A stretch of 64,000 bases of DNA from Caprimulgus europaeus (Eukaryota; Chordata; Aves; Caprimulgiformes; Caprimulgidae), in assembly GCA_907165065.1 (NCBI GenBank), contig OU015528.1, forward strand, positions 34,990,515 through 35,054,514, read 5' to 3'. Shown here in pieces: positions 1 to 9,722 of this stretch. How positions within the stretch are numbered: position 1 is the first letter of the stretch; each line of letters begins with the position of its first letter. The notes under the pieces were generated by a model. It was given only the letters and a program-made list of their open reading frames with translations. It had not been told where the DNA came from and ran no database searches. Both the position numbers and the translations under genes were made by a program.

Positions 1-1015
1 CCTATGAACTCCAAGCATCCTATAATTATATTTTTCCTTTTTTTTTTCTCTCTCTACTCCCACCCCGTGTGTCAAGACCCCAAACTGGTTTTTGCTAAAC
101 TTGACTTAAATTTGTTTCCTTATGCCATCTGGTGGATGTTACTTGTATATGCACAATAGCTTGTGTTTCAACTATTTCATCCACTGTTGCGTCATCAGGA
201 TTTTTTTGCAGGAGATTAATGACTCTGGAAGAGCTAATGCCAGCTAATGTAAACATTTGTGTATGCCTCACTTCAAAATCATGCTACATTTTTATTACTT
301 GCCAGAATAGAGGAGCACAAAAGTTAATTTTTCACCTTGAAAAAAAACAATTTTAAAGCAGAGTGAAAATTTGTTATGTAGTTTGCAGACAATTCTATAT
401 TTTTAGGGCTATTATATTTACTTCACAGGCTTTTTTCATAATATTAGTGCAGTGAAACATCTTAAAATAAATAAAAAAATAGCTGCTGATATCAGGAAAA
501 TTTTGCAAATGTAATCAAAATAGTAGAGTTGCTCCTCTGGGAAAAGCAAAACTTGTTTTTTCTTAGTTGCTTCAGAAACTTCCATGTAGTAAGATGTTTT
601 ATTTAAGGTCACTAATACTGATACAGAAATAGTTATTCTTCTGGCTACAGGCTTTTTTTTTCATCTAAAGCCATATTTATGTTTATATATGTGTAATGCA
701 ACTTGCTCCACTTAAACTAATCACATATTATTTGTTCATCTATAGTGGTCTCCACAAAACTACCATTCCATTATTTTTATTGGAGGCAGTTATTTTTATT
801 GGTCATAAAGCCCATTAAACTTAGTTTCTAATAAAAGAAGGGAAAGAGTAAAAATCATTTGCTTACACTACAAGAAAATAATCCTTCCGGATTTTTTTTT
901 TTCCTGGCAATTTTCCCTGTGCTGGTCACTTGGGTGACAGTCTCAAGTAACATTGATACAGAAATTCAAATTTATCCTATAAGTAAAGTGATAACAAATC
1001 AATTTACTTTATGGT

Positions 1016-1063
1016 ACTTCTAATTTTAAAATTAAAGAGACTTCTAATTCTAAAATTAAAGAG
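1016..1063. repeat. 24-bp tandem duplication, two copies
   Basis: Two adjacent 24-base units (1016-1039 and 1040-1063) are identical except for one T/C difference in the middle. They look like a simple local duplication by replication slippage. No function is implied. Confidence 0.85.
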
Positions 1064-4000
1064 AAATGAAAGACCTTAGAATGCAGTTCTGATTGAATTT
1101 ATTTGCCAATAAAGTTTGTAATTTTCAACTAACGTTAGATGAAAATATTTCTGTTCAGAATATAAGCCTGTGGTGGATCTAACCCTGATTTCTTTCTACA
1201 TATCATAAGTCTCTTAAAAGAAAAAGTTGCATTTAGTAAGGATTTACCTTTGGCTTTCAAAGCTTAGATACATGTGACGCTGGAAGTCTCTCATTTCTGT
1301 GCATTCAGGTCTGCTTAACAATTAACCAAGAATTACTTTTCCAACTGTGTCTAATTTAGCTTTTGTGCTTAATTTCTAGGATTAAATTAAAAACAGATGG
1401 TTCCTGAGCGGTAAAATGATCATAAATTAGCTTTATATATTGAAATTAACATAGCAAAATATTAAAATGAAACTGAAGTACATTTTTTGCTGTGCCTTGT
1501 TTTTTTTATAAAAGTTAGCACGATGGTGAGTGTAATTGAGCAAACTTGCACTGCAGATCTGGAGCCCTAAAACTCCATCTGTCCAGAGTGTCACTTCCTA
1601 CAATGTGGGGTACTTTTCCACAGAACTATACAGAAAATTTTTCTGTTCTTATTTAATTGTGTACTGCATTAAGACAGGACAAATATTGAGATCTGGAGAT
1701 CTGTTCAAGCTCACAACACAGGGGCACAGGCTCTACAAATTTAGTGAGATTTAATCACTCTTTTTCTTTCTGCACCCTATATGCTCTCATGTTCTCATCT
1801 TCCTTAGCTCCACATATTGTCAGCAAAGAGCTGCTTATCTCAGCATGCAAGAACAATCAGACCCTGAGAACTTAATCTAAGGAAAATTGTTTTAATTCTC
1901 CTTCTTTTTCCTAGAAAGTTTCTTCAAGGGGAAGGTTCATCTCTTGGACTTTCTTCCTAAGATTTTGTCATGAGATAGAAAGATGCCCTTACTCTACGGG
2001 TACTTCTTATGAACAAGAATTGTTACTTTCACAGACAAGAAAAAAAGAGTTGTTTTTATGAACAGGTGGGACTTGTGAAAATATGGAGGCATGGACACAC
2101 CATAGACAGAAAACCTTCTGCTCATTTAAGCTATGTTAAAGGCATAACTTAGTCTAAGTGAGACATATTACTTACTTAATTAATTAGTTAATTTATAAGA
2201 TGGGTAGGAAAGAGGGTTTAAAGGATTAGGTCAGCAGTATGAAACTTCTCTCATAATTTTTTAACAGGTAGGCAGCCTATTGATACTGTTTTTCTGAGGA
2301 ACAACAAACATCTTAAAGTGTTTCTGATTTAGCTCTTCTATTTCGAAGGGCTGAAAAGTACCTTACATCATCTCCTTCATCTCAGCCATCTTGCTCCTCT
2401 CCCATGATACAGTAATCACCAAACCATTCTTCAAGAAATCTATGTCTGCAAGCACAAAGCAAGGTAGTAAGTATACATACAAAGTAAGACAACACAATTG
2501 GAGCTTATTTATTGCTATCCTCAAGGATTTTCTTCAAAGGACTCCTGCAGACTTTGGGGATAATAAAATCACATTAGGCCCCTGGAACCACGTCAGAATT
2601 AACCCTCTCACCCCAAGTTCTGTTTGTTCTCCTGCCTGACCCACACAATAAAAACATTTTTCTAACAATAAGTTATTCCCTTTTTATGCATGAAAATCAA
2701 ATGGCATTGCTGAGCATTACAGTGATAGCTGTGCTGCAAGAACAAGCCTATGCCACAGCACACAAAACCAAGAGGCACTAGTGCATGTTTACCCTCGATT
2801 ATCCCTGATTCCAACGTCAGCCTACATGTACCCCTCCCATCCCTGTGTGACTGAGCTCTGAGCCACCTTGCCCAGCTATATTTCTGTTTGATCTCCCTCA
2901 CCTGTCTCCTTCACCACAGCTGGAGTGGTGCTAGTTGGCTTGGTTCTGGTGTGCAGAGGGATGGTTTCTTCCTCTTCTTCCTCTGCTCAGCAAAATGCTA
3001 AAGTGCTACAGAGCATGCTTGTTACTTCTGTAGTGTCATGGGAGATTAAGTGAGGAAAGAGGTTCAAGGAAGGATCCCATGCCCCAGGTCAGGAGGGTAT
3101 GAGAAGAGAAGGGACTAGTACCCCACTCATTAGGCTGCAGCCTCCCCCTGACAACCTACAAGGCAAAGCCTTGTCCATGTACTAAAATTAGACATTCTCA
3201 GGAGTAAGAAGTTTGCAGTGGAGAGAGTAAAGAAAGAGTGTCCTGCCCCAAGCCACAGTTCATAGATTCCTCAACAACTTCTCATCTGACAGCATTACCT
3301 TGTTTGGTCATGTAATGATATATCTTTGATATCAGCACTGTGCACATACAGTCTATAGGATAGTGAGGTGTTTACAGCAAACCAACACCTGAACATGAGC
3401 AAAAGCAAGAAAATCTTGCATTTGACTACGCAAATATTGAGTAGGGGCAATTTGTTTTCTTTTATATTCCCAGATTTTCTGTATCTCAGATAAAGAGGGA
3501 AAAGAGTAAAATTGCTCTTTTGCCAGAGCACATTGTGGATGGAGCTTCCACCATCCACAGTAGTTTTCTATTGCACCAATTTCTACATTTTGGTAATTTA
3601 ACAGAAATCAAAAAACCATTTGTGCTGACACATAGAGTTATCTTCTCTATTCTGTCTTTAGAGATCTTTGCCTCCATTTCCCCTTACATCTGGCATTACA
3701 TAATTTGAAACCAGAGGGCCCAGCACTAACATAAGCATGTCACAGCCTGTTCTGTTGTCTTTCCTCAGCATGTCCTGCACACCAGACCAGAGGAATGGGA
3801 AGCTGACCCTGTCATTCTGAGACCAGAGGTCCCAACTCCACCAAGAGGAAGTTCAAATTTATACAAAAATAAAGGAAGGCATGTAAGAAAATAGGAAGCC
3901 TGCAAGTCGATTTCTCTCAAAAATAATAAATTTACCTGCCCTGGAAATAGTGTTTTTAAATTAGAGCATGGTTTACATATGAGCTCTGAGCATGCTTTGT

Positions 4001-4436
4001 ATTCCTGTAATACATCTGAACTCCCTTTCACATTTAACAAAACAAGATGCAGCACTTCATATAGGACTCCATATTATCATGCGTATACCATAACTATAGC
4101 TAAAGCTTACTATTAAAAATTTGGGGGTTTGATATCTTTTAGTAATCATGAACCTCTGGTGTACTTGAACTATATCCTATTAGACCTGAAGGGATCTTTA
4201 TGATTAACTGCTGTGATAAAGAGGAATCATATTATTTTTTTTATTAAAAAAGTAAGAAAAAAAAAGACCATTATTTAATTGTGAAAACCTTCCCAAATTA
4301 GGGATAAACCCACAGAAACAGTTTAAAAGAAACAAGTCCCACATCCTTTTGGATACATACGGCTCTTTTCTGTAATTTGATATATACTTTTCTGTGAACA
4401 TTTGGCCTGTTGGTTTTTGTTGGGGTTTCTTTAATT

Positions 4437-4464
4437 GGGGAGGGGGGGGGCGGGCCAGGGAGGG
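4437..4464 (+). repeat. G-rich tract with G-quadruplex potential
   Basis: Successive runs of three or more G (GGGG, then a run of nine G, GGG, GGG, GGG) are separated by one to three bases, which fits the general pattern for a G-quadruplex on the plus strand. The tract is isolated in AT-rich DNA. Nothing nearby indicates a promoter. Confidence 0.5.
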
Positions 4465-5085
4465 CTTGCTTTTTGGTTGGTTTTGTTTGTTAAAATATAC
4501 TACAGTCTGAAGATCACAATTTGAGGCAGGTACATCTCTTGAGCTTGCTCAAAAGCTCCTTTGAGATGTGCTGTAGTATCAGATGTGAGCTGTCATAAAA
4601 GGAGACTCCACTGAAATATTAGCAGGACCTAATCCCTCCAGATAAATTGAAAACAGTAAAAGAAAATTTGTTATCTCCTTGGTAAATTAAGAAGCATAAA
4701 ATAAAAGGAGAGGGGGAAAAAATCAATGTTTTTCTGATTACACAAGCCCTTCACTAGTGAAGAAATTCCAGGGTCTCCAAGAAAGATGCAAAAACTGTGA
4801 AGTAGGAACAAGTGCTTTATAAGCACGCTTAAGTAGACCTTGCTGGAAAACATAAATTCTGTTTTAAGAAAGCTTTCAAGGACTTGATGGGATTTTTTTT
4901 TAGAGGCATAAGAACAGAATTTTAAAGGTAATAAAAATAAATGCAAACCAATCAGGAAATTGGGAAAAAAAAATTCAAACATTTAAAGACTCTAGGGGAA
5001 GGACCAATAAAGTGAGCTGTTTACTTCCAGTGAGTGGTAGAATTGAATGTTTTTTTAAGACACATTGAGAAATGTTTAGAGTATT

Positions 5086-6807
5086 CTAAGGAAGCAAGAC
5101 AATGTGATTGCACACAATGCACACAATGTGATGGGCCTGCTTTTGGCTAATGAGGTGGTCAATGTTAGATTCCATATTTGTCACTGCTAGTCATAGCAAG
5201 TGATGCAAGTGTTCATCAGTTAGTCTGGATCTGCTTGGAGATTTCAGATATTTCATTCAGGAAAAAGTCTGCTCACAGACATAGGTGCTGCCAAAGACGG
5301 TTGCAATTTTGAGTGCATGGTTCCTGAGATTATGGTATGTCTCTGAGGGATGAGATGCATAGAAATTAGTAAGGCTGCTTGATTTGAATGCATCTTTCAG
5401 CGAGTCACAAGTCTGTAGTTTGGCCAATTTTTTGTTCAGCCAATTTTTTTTTTGGTTGTTGTTTGGGAATGCAACTGCTGGTTTTTCTGCAGACAGGTTT
5501 TGAGTTGTGGGGAGATGGCAGAAGTTTTCCTCCTTTATGTGGTTAATGAGCAGGTCTAATTTGACTTGGAATGCTTTCACATGTGAATACATATCACAGA
5601 TGAGCTTCCCCTTTCCTTGAAGTTGGACATTGGAATTGTTGAGTAGCTCTGTTACATCTGTCAGAAACGCAAGGTGCCATTTCCATTCTGCATCTTTGAG
5701 CTCTGGTACTTCTTTGTTTTTAGAAAGCATAAAATCATAAACCTGTGGAAGTAAGTCATAAAATCGTTTCAAAACTCTCCCTCGACTCAGCCAATGGACT
5801 TCTGTGTGGTACAGAATATCTTCATAGGCAACATTTAGCTCAGACAGAAATTCCTGAAACTGTCTGTGGTTTTGTGCATGAGCTCTAATGAAGTTAACGC
5901 AAGAAACCACAATTTTCATGACAGAGTCCAGCTTCAGTGATTTACAACACAGTGCTTGTTGGTGGATGATGCAGTGTATGGCTGTTGGATGTGAATGGTT
6001 GCGTTTGTCCATCTCTTTGTTAATGCGTGCAACCACTCCTGTCATGGACCCCACCATGCTAGGAGCACCATCAGTTGTCACACTGAATAGTTTACCCCAG
6101 TCCAGCTCCAAATCATTCACAGTTTGGCAAACTTTCTCATAGATATCCTCTCCTGTAGTTGTTCCTTTGATGCTTTTCAGTGCAGCAAGCTCCTCTGTGA
6201 CTTCGAAAGTATCATTTGTCCCACAAATGAAAATTAAAAGTTGTGCAGAATCACGAACATCATTGCTTTCGTCGAGCGCCAATGAGAAATAGCAAAGTTT
6301 TTTTGAGGAGTTTTGCAACTGCAGATTCAAATTTTCCCCCATTTCTTCAATTCTTTGTGTAATTGTAGGTCCTGAAAGACTCACTGTACTAAATAAATCC
6401 GCCTTCTCTGGACACATCTCTTTGGCAACAGAAAGAAGGCATTCTTCAACAAATTCTCCCTCTATGAATGCTCTGCCAGTGGGCGCTATGAGCTTGGCAA
6501 CTTGATAGCTTGCTCGAAGTGATGATATATTGAGCTGCTTTTGCTTCATAAAAGTATTCTGCTGAGTTGTCAATCCATGTTTCAGTCTTAATATTTTATC
6601 TTTTCTCACTTGTCTGACCAAAGAATCATATTTATCTTTATGTTGAGTTTCGTAGTGTTGACACAAATTGTATTCCTTGAACACAGACACTGAATTCCGG
6701 CATATCAGACAAACAGCTCTTTCTTTGTACTCCGTGAAAAAAATAATCAGGAGTCCACTTTTCTTGGAATACCCTGCACTCGGAGTCAGTTTTTCTTTTT
6801 TTGACAT
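5086..6807 (-). pseudogene. hAT transposase, nearly intact but with C-terminal stops
   Basis: This encodes a cut-and-paste transposase. The longest open frame runs 6897 to 5257 (546 codons), but the natural start is probably the Met codon at 6805-6807. The 30 residues upstream are Ser/Pro/Gln-rich, and in related proteins the methionine is followed directly by a Lys-rich stretch. Using 546-residue numbering, a BED-like zinc finger has C63, C66, H81 and H86. The first catalytic Asp is in LALDES (D209) and the second in TTDGAP (D276). A Cys-x2-His pair lies at C309/H312, followed by VHWLSRG (367-373). The hATC dimerisation region begins near the CEQTFS motif (E542). There the frame hits TGA at 5257-5259 and TGA again at 5191-5193, yet recognisable hATC residues such as SRLTDEH and IDHLISQKQ continue in the same frame until TAG at 5086-5088. 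Residues about 34-54 are out of the ancestral frame. The closest recalled relatives are GTF2IRD2 C-terminal, ZBED5-like and Charlie transposases. A working enzyme from this copy is unlikely. Confidence 0.85.
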
Positions 6808-6829
6808 GATGGTGCGCGCTTCCCACTGG

Positions 6830-7320
6830 TGCTGGCTCGCTTGTCCTGCCTGGGAGCTGGAGGGAGGGAGGGAGGGAGAGAAGGGGGAGTCACCCACCTC
6901 GCTGATGCCACCACCCCCCTCCTCAGCCTGGCCGCGCAGTCCGGAAAGGGTGGCCAGAAGGGACTGAAGGAACTTTGCCGCGCCGAGGCTCTGGCGATTC
7001 GCCCGAGTTGGTTGGACCTCACAGTCCAGAGGCTACCGACTGAGCTTGCCTGGCAGAGGAGATGCCCGCGCCTCTTGCCAGCCTCGCATCGCGGAGGAGG
7101 AGGACGGGGCAGTGGTGGCACAGTTTGTAGCCAAGAACCGCCCTCTGGGTGAGAGCAGGTCAAGGACGAGGCGCTGGTTCCAGCCCAGTCCCAGCAGGTG
7201 CTTGAGCTCTGAGGAGGCCGAAGCAGATTAAGTGGCAGGAAGTCATCTGCGGCTGCTTGGTTCCCCTCCCAATTCGGGGGGGGGGGGGGGGGGGGGGCGG
7301 GGAGCGGGAAATTCCGTAAA
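6830..7320 (-). promoter_or_regulatory. GC- and CpG-rich 5' region of the hAT element
   Basis: The interval upstream of the transposase start is strikingly GC-rich with many CpG dinucleotides, unlike the AT-rich DNA on either side. It includes a (GGGA)n stretch near 6861-6880 and the 22-G run. By position it should hold the transposon's 5' untranslated region and promoter. No TATA box or mapped start can be shown, so the promoter role is inference. The open frames that cross it on both strands have biased composition and no known domain. Confidence 0.4.
7276..7297 (+). repeat. Uninterrupted run of 22 G
   Basis: This poly-G homopolymer on the plus strand lies inside the GC-rich part of the hAT element and is followed by CGGGGAGCGGG. 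Runs this long are unstable in replication and difficult to sequence, so the true length may differ from what is written. Confidence 0.9.
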
Positions 7321-7390
7321 TACTGGCGGGCTGGATTGAGGACCCTGGGGGGTCGTATCCAGCCCACGGGCCGTTGTCTGAGGACCCCTA

Positions 7391-9535
7391 CTCTAAAGGA
7401 TGCAGCTCCCAAACCTCCTCAAAGCAGATATTTCCAGTAGAAAGAAACCAGAAAGTAGAAAAGACAGGCCTCACTGCTGCAGCATGCGAGATAAACCCTG
7501 CTCATTTTTCTCAGGAAATGGGGTGTATGACTTCAGTTGGGGTCAGGTTCAGATCTGCAGCAGTTGCCCTGGCTCAGGTGCCCATACTCTGGAGAGACAG
7601 ATAATTTCAGACAAATCCCTGTGCTTGGTGTTTAACTCTGCCTGCACCCCTTCTCAGCATGCAGTTTAAATCTGGCAGCCTGAAGTGTGTGACTTCTGAG
7701 GTCATCCATGTATTTTATGCAAAATACATGCTTACATTTATATACACACACATAGATGCAATTTATACACATGCACACAAGTCAGTGCCTAGTTTTCATC
7801 CCCTCAACCTCTCACTAAAAAAAATAAATAAATAAACAAACAAAAAAAACCCCACAAACAAATAAAACCAGTCTCTCTGCTATCCTTCTGGGCACTTTCC
7901 GATTTCCATTTCTAAGTCAGACAGCAAAATAGATGGTGGAGAAGTTGTATCCCCACAAGTTTCCTGAAAACCAGATGTTGGTATATCTGACAAGCTAAGG
8001 AAAAAACTACCAACCTAGCTCTCCACAGAGTATCAGCTAACAAGAACATTGATGGAATTCTCAAACAGTAAGAAAGTCTTAACTGGAGTTTGCGTCTTAT
8101 TAGACATAAAGAACTCGTATAGAAGACAGGAAGACATGGGGACATAGGTGCTGCTACTTCTGCTAACAGAGCAGCTTGTTCAAGCTTGCCCTGAAGAGGT
8201 GCCTGGCAAGCTCTGCTTGCTCTGCAGAAAGCTCTTTGGACTGCCTGGGTCTTGGATCACATGCCAGAGTTTAACTTTACCCTAATTAGTATATTTTGCA
8301 CTGGAGAACTTATTGTCAAAGGACTGTTGATGGTTACAGATGTGAACACATAGTCCCTCTTAGGCAGGAAAAAGAATTAGTATTGCCTTTATCCACAAGA
8401 TAAATGTGATGGAACAATCCAGAAGAATTGAATGTTTGAAAGCCTGAATCGTGTAAGGATAATCTTAATGAAAATCCTGTGTATCAATATTTTACATTTG
8501 AAATGTGTGAACAGAAAATTACTCTTAATTCATGAATCTTCATAAATATTGGATTATTCTAAATGCACTCATCATGCAATGCATCTATCATTTGTGCACA
8601 GTTTAAAGGTGAAGTGCTGCTTAAAATCCTCTTCGTTCACCAAAATTAGACTTTGGTTTTGTTCTGACTTCTCTGACTCATATCCTTCCTTCTCCTACAG
8701 TTCTTGCCAAAAAAAATCCTTGTCAAACCTCACTAATTCACACAACACAGAGAGTAACGTTCGCGGAACAATGAATTTTGCAAATTCATCCTTTGATCAA
8801 CAACTGGAAAAAGAAGCAAGTATAACACATCGTTAAGTGTACAAATATGCAGACAAGTGTGCTGTTTCTTTTTCTTTTTTTTTTTTTCTGATGAAACTGT
8901 AATTTTAATTATCAAATTTAGTATTTTCTGGAATTTTCCAGAAAATATAACATGTAATTTCTTCACAAGCTTTCATGAGAATACCCAAACAACAGATCTT
9001 TGCTAAAAAGCAGGGATAAAGTTGCAATTTTTCCACAAATTATAGAGAAAAAACCTTTACTTGATGTTTTGATTTTTTTCTTTTTTTTTTTTTTTTACTG
9101 TAAAGCAGAAGGCTTAAGTGCTTTTCTATCTGAAATTAAGACTTATTTTGGCATATAAAAATTTCAGACCTTGATCCAAATAGCAGATACCTACATTTGT
9201 TGAAAAATCTTGTGCAAGTTTCCTTTGGTTTCTGGATATCAGAAAACATATGAAAGAGAAGCTACATCAGAGCTGTTTCAACTCCCATTAAGTCTGTAGA
9301 AAGAAATAAGCATTTCTGGGACATAAGCACAGGTCTGATGAGTCACTTTTCTGTCTGTTTCTTTTCATTGACTCTAAAGGTTGACTACTGTGAATCTGAT
9401 AGGCTCTGGTATAAAAGTCTACTTTGGAGGCTGCAAAAAAGATATAAAAATAAAAATTCTGGATCCAGTTCTTTCCCAACTCCCGCCTACCTCTGGATCA
9501 TGTTGCCTGAGTGGTCTGCACCATCTGAAGATAAT
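7391..9535. other. AT-rich non-coding stretch
   Basis: After the presumed target duplication of the hAT element there is ordinary AT-rich sequence. It has A-rich low-complexity DNA at about 7815-7870, T-runs near 8868-8888 and 9071-9096, and a small perfect hairpin at 7707-7730 (10-bp arms, 4-base loop). The open segments have no recognisable protein character. Confidence 0.55.
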
Positions 9536-9722
9536 AAAACACTTTTTCTCTGTAAGAGTGATCAAACACTGGCACAGTTTGCCCAGAGAAGTTGTGGAGT
9601 CTCCGTTCTTGGAGATGTTCAAAACCTAACTAGACTCAGTTCTGGGCAACCTGCTTTAGCAGGGGAGTTAGACTAGGTGACCTGGAATGGCTCCTTCCAA
9701 TTTCAATCATTTTGTGATTCTG
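9536..9722 (+). repeat. CR1 LINE 3' end fragment
   Basis: The sequence follows the CR1 3' end: a segment reading like 'gtgatcaaacactggcacag-tttgcccagagaag', then 'gttgtggagtctcc', 'ggagatgttcaaaacc', 'gactaggtgacc' and 'ccttccaattt', ending in an ATTTTGTGATTCTG tail. One frame still gives the CR1 ORF2 C-terminal residues VIKHWHSLPREVVESP. The copy is 5'-truncated, as is usual for CR1, and moderately diverged. Confidence 0.85.

Larger units (their letters stand above)
1..4989. other. AT-rich non-coding stretch, no gene recognised
   Basis: No open frame here is long or resembles a known protein. The longest open segments (under about 105 codons) have no domain signature and sit in AT-rich sequence. 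The stretch contains a 24-bp tandem duplication (1016-1063), a G-rich tract (4437-4464) and several T- or A-runs. It could be intergenic or intronic. I see no repeat family I can name. Confidence 0.6.
4990..7390 (-). mobile_element. hAT superfamily DNA transposon (Charlie/GTF2IRD2-like), nearly full length
   Basis: This is a minus-oriented autonomous hAT element of about 2.4 kb. Its right edge on the plus strand ends TGAGGACCCCTA at 7379-7390, the reverse complement of the CAGGGGTCCTCA type of Charlie-like hAT terminus with the first C changed to T. The next eight bases (7391-7398, CTCTAAAG) fit the NTCTAGAN target-site pattern of these elements. Inside are a GC-rich 5' region with a 22-G run and a transposase frame read leftward to about 5086. 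The left edge is less clear. At 4990-4998 the plus strand reads CTCTAGGGG, which could be a damaged target duplication plus terminal GGGG, but a matching inverted repeat is not intact. DNA transposons this open are uncommon in birds, so this may be a fairly young insertion. Element type is confident; the exact subfamily and left border are not. Confidence 0.85.

Noticed and set aside
6808..6897. The 30-residue N-terminal extension of the transposase frame
   Set aside because: It is Ser/Pro/Gln-rich and unlike the family; the Met codon at 6805-6807 is a better start.
6786..7412. A 208-codon minus-strand open frame and several plus-strand frames over the GC-rich hAT 5' region
   Set aside because: Low stop frequency follows from the high GC; residues are Pro/Ser/Arg-biased with no domain. 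The interval is explained as the non-coding 5' part of the transposon.
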